DNA from: CAIWHR01 sp963830485
GTDB lineage: Bacteria; Pseudomonadota; Gammaproteobacteria; Burkholderiales; Casimicrobiaceae
Direction: 5' to 3'
NCBI GenBank assembly: GCA_963830485.1
Contig: CAWHNE010000001.1
Location: 132,968 to 196,967, forward strand
DNA: 64,000 bases
In this document: piece by piece, positions 1 through 10,648 of the stretch
Layout of the letters: each line of letters opens with the position of its first letter
How positions within the stretch are numbered: the first letter of the stretch is position 1
Notes under the pieces: model-generated
The model's input: the letters and a program-made list of their open reading frames with translations, nothing else
What the model was told of the DNA's origin: nothing
Database searches by the model: none
Program-made: the position numbers and the translations under genes

Positions 1-1138
<1,138 letters not shown>

Positions 1139-1142
1139 GAAA

Positions 1143-2207
1143 TCACTCCCCTCGATCCTGCTGCTGCGCCATTTCCCACGCGACGCCCGCGACAAGCTGC
1201 GCGCGATTGCCCTGCTCGAGCGCGTTCGCCGAGGCCGCGTTGCCCTGCAGCGCGCGGGCGAGCACGCCGTGCAGGATCGCCGCGATGCGAAACATGTTGA
1301 AGATCAGGTAGAACTCCCAGTGCGGGATGCCGGAGCGGCCCGTGCGCGCGCAGTACGCGGCGACGTACGCGGCTTCGGTCGGAATACCGAGCGCGGCGAA
1401 GTCGCAGCCCTTGAGGCCGCGAAACACTCCCGGCGCGAGGCGCCACGCCATCGCATGGTAGGCGAAGTCCGACAGCGGATGACCGAGCGTGGCGAGCTCC
1501 CAATCGAGCACGGCGAGCACGCGCGGCTCGGTCGGATGGAAGATCACGTTGTCGATGCGATAGTCGCCATGGACGATCGAGGTCTCGTCGCCTGCCGGCA
1601 CATGCCGCGGCAGCCATCCGATCAGCGCGTCCATCGCGGGGATCCGGTCGGCTGGAGCCGCCTCGTACTGCTTCGACCAACGGGAGATCTGGCGCTCGAT
1701 GTACTGTCCGGACTTGCCGAAATCGGCGAGGCCGACCGCCGCATAGTCGACTCGGTGCAGCGTCGCCAGCACCCGATTGAGCTCGTCGTAGTGCGCCCCC
1801 CGCTCGGGCGGCGTCATGCCGGGCAGTGTCGGATCCCAAAGCACCCGGCCTTCGACATACTGCATCAGATAGAAGGGCGTGCCGATGACCGCCGGGTCGT
1901 CGCACATCGCGATCATCCGCGCGACGGGCACGCCGGTGCCGGCAAGCGCCGCCATCACGCGGTGCTCGCGATCGACCGCGTGCGCCGACGGCAGCAGCTT
2001 CCCGGGAGGCTTGCGCCGCAATACGTAACGGTGGTCGCCGGCCGTCACCCGGTAGGTCGGATTCGATTGCCCGCCCTGGAACTGCAGAAGCTCGAGCGGA
2101 CCACGGAAGTCGGCAACATGCGCGCGCAGGTACGCGGCAAGCGCGGCCTCGTCGAACGGGTGCAGCGGCGCGACCAGCTGCGCCCCGACGTTTGCGGCAT
2201 CGGGCAT
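1143..2207 (-). CDS. phosphotransferase family protein (APH fold, ACAD-associated)
   Basis: Small-molecule kinase with the aminoglycoside-phosphotransferase fold. Motifs: GGQSNPTYRV (nucleotide loop), YVLRRKPPG (ATP-binding Lys), IVHGDYRIDNVIFH (catalytic HGD and N), and VLDWELATLGHPLSD (metal-binding DWE). Resistance is unlikely; this subgroup pairs with acyl-CoA dehydrogenases and is thought to phosphorylate hydroxyacyl-CoA. I chose the ATG at 2207 because the SDR stop (TGA, 2211-2209) is followed by one base and this ATG, a coupled junction. An in-frame ATG at 2231 would add 8 residues. It ends 4 bases before the dehydrogenase start, so the three genes form one operon. Confidence 0.88.
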   Translation of the reverse strand: MPDAANVGAQLVAPLHPFDEAALAAYLRAHVADFRGPLELLQFQGGQSNPTYRVTAGDHRYVLRRKPPGKLLPSAHAVDREHRVMAALAGTGVPVARMIAMCDDPAVIGTPFYLMQYVEGRVLWDPTLPGMTPPERGAHYDELNRVLATLHRVDYAAVGLADFGKSGQYIERQISRWSKQYEAAPADRIPAMDALIGWLPRHVPAGDETSIVHGDYRIDNVIFHPTEPRVLAVLDWELATLGHPLSDFAYHAMAWRLAPGVFRGLKGCDFAALGIPTEAAYVAAYCARTGRSGIPHWEFYLIFNMFRIAAILHGVLARALQGNAASANALEQGNRAQLVAGVAWEMAQQQDRGE

Positions 2208-2208
2208 G

Positions 2209-2988
2209 TCAGACGACGGTGACGCCGCCATCGACGGCGATCGCCTGCCCGGTGATGTGCCGCGAGGCTTCCGAAGCGAGGAACACGACGCACCCCTTCA
2301 GGTCCTCGTCGCCGCCGAGCCGGCCGAGCGGGGTCAGATCCAGCACCTCGCGGTCGATCCGCTCCAGCGTCACCTTCGTCATCTTGGAGGGGAAGAAGCC
2401 GGGGCAGATCGCGTTGACATTGATGTTGTACGGGCCCCACTCGGCGGCCAGCGCGCGCGTGAGGTTGATGAGCGCGCCCTTGCTCGCGTTGTAGGCGATG
2501 GTCCGCATCTCCCACTTCGGCGGGTTGCCGAAGAGGCCCGCGATCGACGCGATGTTGACGATCTTGCCGCTTCGCCGCGGAATCATCGAGCGGCGCCCGA
2601 CCTCGCGCGTGAGATGGAACGCCGCGTCGAGGTTGAGGTTCATCACCTTGCGCCAGCCGTCGTCCGGATAGTCCTCGGCCGGCGCGGCCCAGTTGCAGCC
2701 GGCGTTGTTGACGAGAATGTCGATCTGTCCGTAGCGCGCGAGCACGGCGTCGACGATGCCCGGGATCGACGCGGCGAGCGCGAGATCGGAGGCGACCGTG
2801 AGGCACTCGATGCCGGCCGTCTCGAGGTGCGCGCGGGCGGCGTCGAGCTCATCCTGCCTGCGCGCGGTGAGCGCGAGGCGCGCGCCCATTTCGCCCAGGC
2901 CCTCGGCCATCTGCAGGCCGATGCCGCGCGAGCCGCCGGTGACGACCGCCACCTTGCCCTTCAGGTCGAGAAGCTGCCTTACGCCCAC
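2209..2988 (-). CDS. SDR family NAD(P)-dependent oxidoreductase (FabG-like)
   Basis: Classical short-chain dehydrogenase of about 259 residues. TGGSRGIG is the dinucleotide loop, VNNAG the structural motif, Ser of IASIAG and YNASKGAL the catalytic Ser-Tyr-Lys set, and the tail reads GQAIAVDGGVTVV. The GTG at 2988 was chosen because AAGGGG precedes it at good spacing and the Rossmann fold begins about 10 residues later. The open frame runs upstream to 3087 but that part looks non-coding. It is the first gene of the operon with the kinase and acyl-CoA dehydrogenase, so it probably handles a hydroxy- or keto-acyl intermediate of the same pathway. Confidence 0.88.
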   Translation of the reverse strand: MGVRQLLDLKGKVAVVTGGSRGIGLQMAEGLGEMGARLALTARRQDELDAARAHLETAGIECLTVASDLALAASIPGIVDAVLARYGQIDILVNNAGCNWAAPAEDYPDDGWRKVMNLNLDAAFHLTREVGRRSMIPRRSGKIVNIASIAGLFGNPPKWEMRTIAYNASKGALINLTRALAAEWGPYNINVNAICPGFFPSKMTKVTLERIDREVLDLTPLGRLGGDEDLKGCVVFLASEASRHITGQAIAVDGGVTVV

Positions 2989-3086
2989 GTCGTCCCCTTC
3001 GAGGCCGAGCCGCGCGGCGCAGTGCACGTCGCGCTCCGTCGTCGTCACGATACCGTTCGGTGCCCGCGTCCGGCAACTGTCGCGCA

Positions 3087-3115
3087 TTGCCGGAGGTCAA
3101 GGTGTCCTTTATATT
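3087..3115 (+). promoter_or_regulatory. sigma-70 type promoter for the first acyltransferase gene
   Basis: TTGCCG (3087-3092), a 17-base spacer and TATATT (3110-3115) match the -35/-10 pattern. The expected start lies about 45 bases upstream of the ATG at 3166. The region divides divergent transcription units. Confidence 0.5.
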
Positions 3116-3165
3116 CGCGGCGCGCGGGCGGAGTTCGGCCTGCGCGCCGGCATCCCCCATCCCCC

Positions 3166-4024
3166 ATGACGCTCCTCGTGCGGGCCCTGGGCCTGATTCC
3201 GCTGCCGCTCCTCTACATCTGGGGGTGGCTCGCGTTCGGCATCACGTTCTATCTCGTGCGCTGGCGGCGCGACCAGGTCGAGCACGACGTCGCGCTTTCG
3301 CTGGCCGAGCCGTACCCCGGCCGAGCGGGCGCGGATCGTGCGCGACTCGTACCTCCACGGCGCGGACACGGTGATCGAGATGCTCTGGGGCTTCGGCGCG
3401 AGCGGCCGGGCGATCCTGCGCCGGGTCGTGTTCGAGAATCCCGAGGTCGTGCTGCGCCTCGCGGCGGAGCGCAAGACCGTGGTGCTGCTGACGCCGCACT
3501 ACTGCAACTGGGAATGGCTGTTCCTCGCCGGGGGCGCCCGCTTCGGATTCTCGATCGTGACGGTCTACCAGCCGCACCGGATCGCGTGGATCGACCGGTT
3601 CCTGGTCGCGGCGCGCTCGCGTTTCGGGGGCCGGCCGATCCCGCGCAAGGACTTCGTGTTCGAGCTGATGAACGCGACCGACGAGCCCCACGTCTATTCG
3701 CTGATCGCCGACCAGACGCCCCGCCGCGCCGAACGCAAGCACTGGACGAAATTCCTGGGACGCGACACCGCGTTCTACGTCGGCGCCGACCAGGTGACGC
3801 GGTTCCTCGACGCGACGGTGCTCTATGTCGCGATGCATCGCGTGTCGCGCGGCCACTACACGGTTCGGGTCGAGATCCTTGCCGAGCCGCCGTTCGACAC
3901 CGCTGGGCGGGAGGTCATCATGGAGAAGTTCGCGCGACGGGCCGAGCAGGCGATCCTCGAGAACCCCGAGGATTTCCTCTGGCTGCAGAAGCGCTGGAAA
4001 TACCCGAGGCCGGCCGATGAGTGA
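3166..4024 (+). CDS. LpxL/HtrB-type lysophospholipid acyltransferase, frameshifted near 3315
   Basis: Inner-membrane acyltransferase of the lipid A lauroyltransferase family. The ATG frame gives MTLLVRALGLIPLPLLYIWG, a membrane anchor, up to about residue 50. The frame then shifts by one base in a CCCC run near 3315 and continues ERARIVRDSYLHG to the stop. The HX4E catalytic motif is in TPHYCNWEW, and ADQTPRR and EDFLWLQKRWKYPRP follow family pattern. Joined length is about 286 residues, normal for the family. The gene at 4815 is a close relative of equal length. A sequencing indel is as likely as a real pseudogene. The substrate could be lipid A or another lipid. Confidence 0.8.
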
Positions 4025-4028
4025 TTTC

Positions 4029-4772
4029 TTACGCCCGCAGGGCGGGGCCACCGCCGGCCGCAGCGCGGTCCCAGAGAGCAACCGTCGCGATGTAGCCGTC
4101 GGGGACGGGCGCCGCGACGAGCGTCCACGCGGGCGGACGGTACGGCGGCGGACCGTCGTTGACGCGGAGTGCCGGGGCGAGGGTCACGTCGATCCGCCGG
4201 AACGCCGCCGCGATTCCGTCGCCGGTCGCCTTGCTCATGGCTTCCTTGCATGTCCAGTAGCGCAGGAACCGGCGCCGGCGCTCGTCGGGCGTGTGCTCGG
4301 CGAGCGCCGTCCGCTCGCCCGGTGTCAGCACCCGGCGGGCCAGATGATCGGCTGCGACCTCGCGCGTCCCGCGCTCGACATCAACGCCGATGCGCATGCC
4401 GGTCCCGTGATTGCGGACGATGCCGATGAGGGCGACGCCGGCCGTGTGCGAGACGTTGAAATCGATCCCCGCATCGATGCCGAGCTGTGGTCGCCCGCGG
4501 TCGCCGCGCACGATCGGCACATCGGCGGGCGCCGTCCGGAGCGCGCGTCCGAGAACCAGTCGCAGCGACGCGCGGCCGGCGACCCAGCGCGCGCGCAGCG
4601 AATCGCGGCCGAAGCGCGCGGCGCGCGCGTGCTCGGCCGGAGCGAGCGTGGCCGCGAGGCGGGGGAGGGCGTCGGTCGCGACGTCGAGGTCGCACCACCA
4701 CAGCGAGACGTCGTCGGCGATGCGCGGCAGCTCGCGCGGCTCGCCTGCGAAGACAGGAGCGGCCCGCGTCAT
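4029..4772 (-). CDS. 4'-phosphopantetheinyl transferase superfamily protein (Sfp type)
   Basis: Moves phosphopantetheine from CoA to a serine of a carrier protein. The 247-residue protein has FNVSHTAGVA near residue 105, GVDVERG with the metal-binding Asp and Glu, and RYWTCKEAMSKATGDG with the W-KEA-K signature. The size suits the Sfp/Gsp type rather than the short AcpS type. It sits between two LpxL-like acyltransferases and opposite to both, ending 4 bases from the first. The context suggests priming of an acyl or aryl carrier protein for lipid or polyketide-like synthesis, but no carrier protein lies in the window. Confidence 0.85.
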   Translation of the reverse strand: MTRAAPVFAGEPRELPRIADDVSLWWCDLDVATDALPRLAATLAPAEHARAARFGRDSLRARWVAGRASLRLVLGRALRTAPADVPIVRGDRGRPQLGIDAGIDFNVSHTAGVALIGIVRNHGTGMRIGVDVERGTREVAADHLARRVLTPGERTALAEHTPDERRRRFLRYWTCKEAMSKATGDGIAAAFRRIDVTLAPALRVNDGPPPYRPPAWTLVAAPVPDGYIATVALWDRAAAGGGPALRA

Positions 4773-4814
4773 TGACCGCTCACGTGCGCCCGCGACGGCC
4801 GCGATCCCACGACC

Positions 4815-5673
4815 ATGCGTTTCATCTTCGGCCTTCTCTCCCGGCTTCCGCTCGACTGGCTCTACCGCATCGTCAGTCGCCCGTTCTTCGACTGGGGATA
4901 CTACATCCTGCGCTGGCGTCGGAGGCTCGCTGCCGACAATCTCGCGCGCGCGTTCCCGGAGCTATCGGCCGAGGCGCGCGCGGCGATCCTCAAGCAATCG
5001 TATCGCAACCTGAGCGACCTCGCGGCCGAGATCATCTGGAGCTACGGCGCGACGCCCGCGCAGATCCGTGAGCGCGTCACCGTGGAGAATCCCGAGGTCG
5101 TGCTCGAGCGAACGCGCGCCGGCCAATCGATTCTGCTGATGACCGCGCACTTCTGCAATTGGGAATGGCAGGTGCTGACCGGGAACACGTGGCTCGATAA
5201 GCCGATGTCCCCCGTCTACAAGCCGCAGCGCGTCGCCGCGATCGACCGTTTCCTGCGCGAGGCGCGCGGACGTTTCGGCGGAACTCCGATTCCGCATACG
5301 GAACTCACGCGCGAGCTCCTGCGCCGCCGCAGCGAGACCCACGTCTACGCGCTCGTCGCCGACCAGACGCCGACGCACGACGAGCTCAAGTACTGGACGT
5401 CGTTCCTCCACCAGGACTCGGCGTTCTTCGTCGGCGCCGATGCGATTGCACGGATTCTCAAGGCGGCCGTGGTGTTCGTCGAGATGCATCGCGTCCGCCG
5501 CGGCCACTACTCGATGCGCGTCTCCGTGATCGCCGAGCCGCCCTATGAGCGCGGCACGGACCGAAGTCATCGAGCGCTACGTGCGCGCGCTCGAAGCCGA
5601 GATCCGGTCGAGCCCCGCCGACTGGCTGTGGATCCACCGCAAGTGGAAATACCCGAAGCCGCCAGACGCGTGA
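4815..5673 (+). CDS. LpxL/HtrB-type lysophospholipid acyltransferase, frameshifted near 5550
   Basis: Second acyltransferase of the lipid A biosynthesis family. It begins MRFIFGLLSRLPLDWLYRIV (membrane anchor) and carries the HX4E motif in TAHFCNWEWQV, then VYALVADQTPTHDE. After IAEPPYER the frame shifts by one base near 5550, and the family C-terminus continues in another frame as ALEAEIRSSPADWLWIHRKW up to the TGA at 5671. Joined length is about 286 residues, like its partner at 3166, with which it shares many blocks such as VENPEVVL. The pair is a likely old tandem duplication now separated by the phosphopantetheinyl transferase gene. Confidence 0.8.
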
Positions 5674-5850
5674 CCAAGCCGACGTGTCGGCAGGAATTTT
5701 ACATTCACGCCGCTCGACCACGGTCGAGCCGCGGGCGAATCGCTGAGAATAAGTCAAGGCTTGAATTCAACAGATTGGAATTCTCAGTCGACCCTGGTTC
5801 GAATCTTGCGCGCGGCGATGCGCGCGAAGAAGTCCTCCACGGGGATTGCC

Positions 5851-6502
5851 ATGTCATATCGCTCGAATCGAATCGCGCTCTGCGCGCTCGCCGCCGCCGC
5901 CACTTTCTCGCTGGCGGGCCCAGCGCAGGCGAAATTCGTTGGCACGTGCATTCGATCCGCCGTTTTTCGACGGCGTCGGCACGTTCTTCCTCCCTGACGT
6001 CGCCGGGCTGTCTCGGGCTGAGCGACGGGTTCCACACGGTCAACGCAGGGTCCGATCCCTGCACGGGAGTGCTGCTGCTGAGCGCGTCCGTGAACGTTTC
6101 CGACGATGCCGGCACCGCCCACTTGTCGCTGCCGCCGCCGACGCCGAGCGCGACCGCGGTCGGCGGCATCGTCATCGACACCGAATCGCTCTCGCTGGTC
6201 GTGGGCGTCAACACCGGCCTGATTCCGATCTTCGCGGACGACTGCACGGGTGACCTGTGCGGCTACAGTGGTGGATCCAGTGGGATTCGGGCCTGCCGGG
6301 CGAGTTCCTCAGCAACTCCGGTCTTCCTTTTCCGGCAATTCTGCCCCGAAGGGTGCGGGTGGCGGACCCGACTCGATCCTGTTCGGGGATCCCCGCCACC
6401 GACGTCAAGTTCTTCCCGACGCCCGAGCCCGGCTCGCTCGCGCTGCTGTTCGGCGCGCTCGGCGCCGGCTGGCTCGTCCGGCGCCGCCGCACCGCGGCCT
6501 GA
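5851..6502 (+). pseudogene. PEP-CTERM sorting domain protein, several frameshifts
   Basis: A secreted surface protein. The ATG at 5851 encodes a signal peptide (RIALCALAAAATFSLAG, then AQA). The C-terminus has PTPEPGSLALLFGALGAGWL followed by RRRR, the PEP-CTERM tripartite signal of exosortase-handled proteins. The reading frame changes near 5960, near 6010 and near 6285, so no single frame encodes it. Between the ends are stretches rich in Gly, Asp and Ser such as LSDGFHTVNAGSDPCTGVLL. It ends just before a strong terminator. Whether it is a true pseudogene or a victim of base-call indels cannot be settled here. Exosortase itself is not in the window. Confidence 0.7.
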
Positions 6503-6524
6503 CGCTGCCGATCGCGCTCCCGAG

Positions 6525-6562
6525 CGCCCGCCGTCGATCGCGACGGCGGGCGTTTCGTTTTC
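6525..6562 (+). terminator. rho-independent terminator after the PEP-CTERM gene
   Basis: A perfect 12-bp GC-rich stem (6525-6536 with 6541-6552) with loop ATCG is followed by TTTCGTTTT. It lies 22 bases after the PEP-CTERM stop and 20 bases from the convergent cyclase gene end. Confidence 0.8.
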
Positions 6563-6581
6563 GGGGTCGCGCGCGGGCGCG

Positions 6582-9406
6582 TCAGGCGGCAAACGCCGGC
6601 GCGTCCGCGAAGGCGAGCGCGCCATCGATCGCGTCGTCGAGCGCCCACGTCGCACCGTCGGCCCACGCCGCGTCGAACGCCGCTCGCCCAGCGCCTACGC
6701 ACGCGGCCTCGATGCTCGAGAGCCGCCTCGATTCGCCGCGCGTGCAGGCGGGGAATCGCAAGCCGCTCGCGGATCGCGACGGTCGCCGCGTGCACCCGAA
6801 CCGCGTCGACGGACCGACCAGCACTCCTGCATCAGTGCGGCGAATTCCTCGAGGCAATCGAGGGCCTCGGAGCTCATCTGGAACGACTCGAAGGCGCGCA
6901 GTGCATCGGTGAATTTCGCGCGCGCTGACTCGCGGTCACCGCCCGCGGCATCGACCTTGCCGAGGCACCAGAGCGCGATCGCCTCGTTCCGCTTGTCCTC
7001 GGCGCCTTGGCAGACCTCGAGCGAGCGAACGAACCGCGCGACGCGCGCCATCGACGTCGCCCGCAGCCAGCGCGAGCTCGCCCAGGTTCCGCTCGCATTC
7101 GCCCTCGAGCTCCCGTGCCCAATGTCGCGCGCGATCGAAAGGCATTGCTCGAACAGCTTCCGGGCGCTGCCGTCGTCGGACTGTCGCACGGCGATTTCGC
7201 CGAGGTTGAGGAGGCCGTGGGCCTCGCCCAACCGATTGCCTTGGGCGCGGAAGAGCGCGATCGCTTCCTCCTCGCGTTCGCGTGCCAGCGCGACGTCGCC
7301 CTGGCGCAGGTGCAGCATCGACAGCGTCGACAACGTCGCCGCGGTATCGAACGACGCGCCCAACGCGCGTCGAATCGCGAGGCACTCGGTCAGCATCCAT
7401 TTCGCCTCGGCGTAGTCGCCCTGGTTCGTCGCGAGTACGCCGCCGAGATACAGGGCGTGCCCGCGTGCGACGTTCGGTTCGCGCATTTCCGGAAGCGCAA
7501 GCGCGGCGCGCACGTTGTTGCGCGCCTCGGTCGAGTAGCCGCGGCGAATACGGAACTGCATCAGCGCGACCTCGAACTTGACGGCGATCACCGGATCGAC
7601 GCCGCCCGCGAGCGCCGATGCGATCGCGACGCGCAGGTTGTCGAGCTCGACCTCGAGGCGCCGCGCCCACTCCGCATCATCGGCTCTGTTCGAGCCGCGG
7701 CCGCGCCGTCTTCGCTAGGGCCAGGTAGTACTCGCAGTGGCGGGCGGCCGTCGCCGCAACGTCGTCGCGCTCCTTCAGTCGCTCGCTCGCGAACTCGCGG
7801 ATCGTCTTCTGCAGGCCCGAGCGCTTGGTCAGGTGCTCGTGGGCGAACTCCTTGATCGTCTCGAGCAGCCCGTAGCGCGATGCGCGGCCTTCCTGCTCGA
7901 CCATGATCAGCGACTTCTCGACGAGCGAGTTCACGAGATCGAGCACGTCCTCCGGCGCGATCGGGTCCGCGCCACAGACCGCTTCGGCAGCCTCGAGGTC
8001 GAAACCGCCGGCGAAGACGGAGAGCCGGTCGAGCACGACCTGCTCGTCTTGGCCGAAGGAGGTCGTACGACCAGCTCACGAGCGCGCGCAGCGTCTGCTG
8101 GCGCTCGAGCGCGACGCGGCTGCCGCCCGTCAGGAGCTTGAAGCGGTCGTGGAGGCGGGCGTTGATGTCGCCGACCGACAGCGACCGCAGCCGCGCGGCG
8201 GCGAGCTCGAGCGCGAGCGGAATGCCGTCGAGCCGCGCGCACAGCTCGGCGACCGCCGGCGCGTCGGAGTCCGTCACGGTGAAATCGGGCTTCTGCAGGC
8301 GCGCGCGCTCGACGAACAGCTGCACGGCTTCCGAGCGCAACAGCGTTGCCGCGCCTGCCTTGCGGTCGGGAACGCGCAGCGGCAGCACCGGATAGGTCTG
8401 CTCGCCGCCGATATGCAACGCCTCGCGGCTCGTCGCGAGGATGCGGATGCCGGGGATTGACGTGAGCAGCGTATCGGCGAGGCTCGCGCACGCGTGGACG
8501 AGGTGCTCGCAATTGTCGAGCACGATCAGCAGCGTGTGATCCTTGAGGTGCTCGCACAGGCTCTGCACGACCGGCTTGCCCGACTTCCTCGCGGATGCCG
8601 AGGACGTGGCCCGTGGCGTTCGGGACGAGCGACGGGTCGCGGATCGGCGCGAGGTCGACGAACCATACGCCGTCCGGATACATGTCGAGCACGTCCGCGG
8701 CGATCTGCAGCGACAGCCGCGTCTTGCCGAGGCCGCCCATGCCGAGCAGCGTGAGCAGGCGCGTGCCTTCGAGGAGTCGCTTCGCGTCGGCGAGCTCGGT
8801 TTCGCGCCCGATGAACGACGTAGCCTGCTGCGGCAGGTTGTTGGGCGTCGCCTCGAGCGAGCGCAGCGCGGGAAAGTCCTGCCGGAGCTCCGGGTGCAGG
8901 AGCTGATAGACGTGCTCGCTCGTCGCGAGGTCGCGCAGCCGCACCGCGCCCAGGTCGCGCAGCGACACCGCGTCCGGCAGGCGCTCGCGGACGCGATCGA
9001 CCACCGCCTGCGAAAGGAGGATCTGGCCGCCGTGCGCGGCCTTCATGATTCGCGCGGCGCGGTTGACGGGGCTGCCGAAGAGATCGTCGTCGCGCCGCTC
9101 GACGAGGCCGAGGTGCAGTCCCGCGCGTACCCGAAGCGCGATCGGGCTCGCCGTCGCCGCCACGTCGAGCGAGCGCTGCAGCGATACCGTCGCCGCGAGC
9201 GCGTCGACCGGATCGGCGAACGCCGCGTACATGCCGTCGCCGGTCATCTTGACGATGACGCCGTGATTCTCGTCGACGGCCGTGCGCGACAGGCGATCGT
9301 GCTCGGCGAGCGCGCCGGACATGGCCTCGCCCTCCCGTTCCCACAGGCGCGTGCTGCCCTCGATGTCGGTGAAGAGCAGCGTCGTCAGCTTCGTTGATTC
9401 CTGCAC
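6582..9406 (-). pseudogene. adenylate/guanylate cyclase - AAA ATPase - TPR regulator, several frameshifts
   Basis: A multidomain signalling protein starting at GTG 9406 behind GGAGG. Residues 1-170 are a class III nucleotide cyclase domain (LLFTDIEGSTRL and MTGDGMYAAF carry the metal-binding Asps). Then comes an NB-ARC/AAA ATPase (SFIGRETEL, Walker A GMGGLGKT, Walker B LLIVLDNCEHL), and a helical TPR region (ALYLGGVLATNQGDYAEAKW). The C-terminal AAFDAAWADGATWALDDAID is typical of this family. The frame breaks near 8580, 8055, 7680 and twice between 6700 and 6860. All parts remain in the correct order, so one original gene is certain. The many breaks suggest either decay or poor local sequence quality. 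Confidence 0.8.
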
Positions 9407-9605
9407 GCCGGAAAACCTCCGCGGCGAGACGCCGTTCGACCCCCACTGTACCGCTACGGCGCAGCCCTGCCAATCGGGCGCCAGGGTGAATATTCCATGC
9501 CAGCCAGGCGGAAAATCGGCAATATCGGCGGCCTGCGAACGTTTGCGCCGTGGTTGCGCCCGGGAAGGGACCGGTCATGTACACTGCCCTGGGGAGGAGA
9601 TGCAC

Positions 9606-10049
9606 ATGTCGAGAAGAGGGTTGCGCGCTGTCGGCGGATCGATCATCGCGCTTTGCCTCGCGCTCGAGGCGGGTGCGGCCGACATCGGGCAGATCAAGGT
9701 CGCGAAGGGCCAGGTGACAATCGAGCGCAATGGCCAGTCGATCCCTGCCCAGGTCGGTGCGCGTGTGCAGGACGCCGACACGTTGAAGACAGGTGCCGAT
9801 GGGTCCGTCGGCATCACGATGGGCGACGACTCGCTCCTGTCGGTCGGCCCCGACAGCGTGCTCACGCTCGATCGCTACGCGTTCGAGCCGGCGACCCAGC
9901 GCGGCCGCTTCGACGCGTCGCTCAACAAGGGCACGCTCGCGGTCATCTCGGGCCGGATCGCGAAGCAGTCGCCCGACGCGATGACCGTGCGCACGCCCGC
10001 CGCAATTCTCGGGGTCCGCGGCACCGAGTTCGTCGTAAGCGCCCAATGA
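9606..10049 (+). CDS. FecR domain-containing secreted protein
   Basis: A periplasmic protein of about 147 residues. The signal peptide GSIIALCLALEAGAA is followed by a FecR-type beta domain (GQVTIERNGQSIPAQVGARV; DTLKTGADGSVGITMGDDS) ending TPAAILGVRGTEFVV. The ATG at 9606 is preferred over the one at 9600 because GGGGAGGAG ends just before 9600, giving proper spacing. Unlike ferric-citrate FecR it has no anti-sigma domain. Proteins of this simple type often sit near CHASE2 sensors, as here. Its last bases overlap the OmpA-like gene by 4 (ATGA), so the two are coupled. Confidence 0.85.
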   Translation: MSRRGLRAVGGSIIALCLALEAGAADIGQIKVAKGQVTIERNGQSIPAQVGARVQDADTLKTGADGSVGITMGDDSLLSVGPDSVLTLDRYAFEPATQRGRFDASLNKGTLAVISGRIAKQSPDAMTVRTPAAILGVRGTEFVVSAQ

Positions 10050-10648
10050 CTGGGCCCGGCCGTCGCAGCGCGCGGATCGCGGCCGCGTCGGTGGTGGCGG
10101 TTGTCGTCGGCGCGTGCGCAAGCAGTACCGTCGTGCTGCTTCCTGCCGACGACGGCAAGCCCGCCGCAGTGACGGTCAGGCAGGGCGAGCGCGAGATCGT
10201 GCTCGATCAACCCTACGCGGCGGCGCGAGTGGCCACCGCGGGACCGAGCGCCTATCGCGCCAGCGCGCAGGAAGTCGAGACGCACTTCGGCCCGGCGCTC
10301 GCCGCGCGGCCGAGCCGGCCGGCGACATTCACGCTCTATTTCATCGAGGGCAAGGACGAGTTCACCGAGGAGTCGAAGCAGGTCGTCGACCGGATCCTGA
10401 CCGAGATCGCGCGCCGGCCGGTGCCGGACGTGCGGGTCGTCGGGCATACGGACGCGGTCGGCAGCGACCCGTTCAACGACGCGCTCGGCCAGCAGCGCGC
10501 GGACGTCGTGCGCGCCGCGCTCGTGCGCTTGGGCGTCCCGTCCGCCGACATCGAGGCCGTGTCCCGCGGCAAACGGCAGCCGGCGATTCCGACGCCCGAC
10601 GGCGTCGCCGAGCCGCGCAATCGTCGCGTCGAGATCGTCGTGCGCTGA
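10046..10648 (+). CDS. OmpA family lipoprotein
   Basis: A 200-residue outer-membrane lipoprotein. The N-terminus has a signal peptide with lipobox VGAC near residue 25. The C-terminal OmpA/MotB domain carries VVGHTDAVGSDPFNDALGQQ (peptidoglycan-binding Asp) and EPRNRRVEIVVR (binding Arg), so it should attach to the cell wall. The start overlaps the FecR stop by four bases. It ends tail to tail with the CHASE2-SpoIIE gene with no space between the stops. The pairing suggests an envelope-anchored partner of the FecR protein. No regulatory site of its own was seen. Confidence 0.88.
   Translation: MTGPGRRSARIAAASVVAVVVGACASSTVVLLPADDGKPAAVTVRQGEREIVLDQPYAAARVATAGPSAYRASAQEVETHFGPALAARPSRPATFTLYFIEGKDEFTEESKQVVDRILTEIARRPVPDVRVVGHTDAVGSDPFNDALGQQRADVVRAALVRLGVPSADIEAVSRGKRQPAIPTPDGVAEPRNRRVEIVVR

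Noticed and set aside
2206..4020. 604-residue plus-strand open frame
   Set aside because: Only its part from 3166 to about 3315 is real (acyltransferase N-terminus); the rest mirrors the SDR gene or is the wrong frame after the indel.
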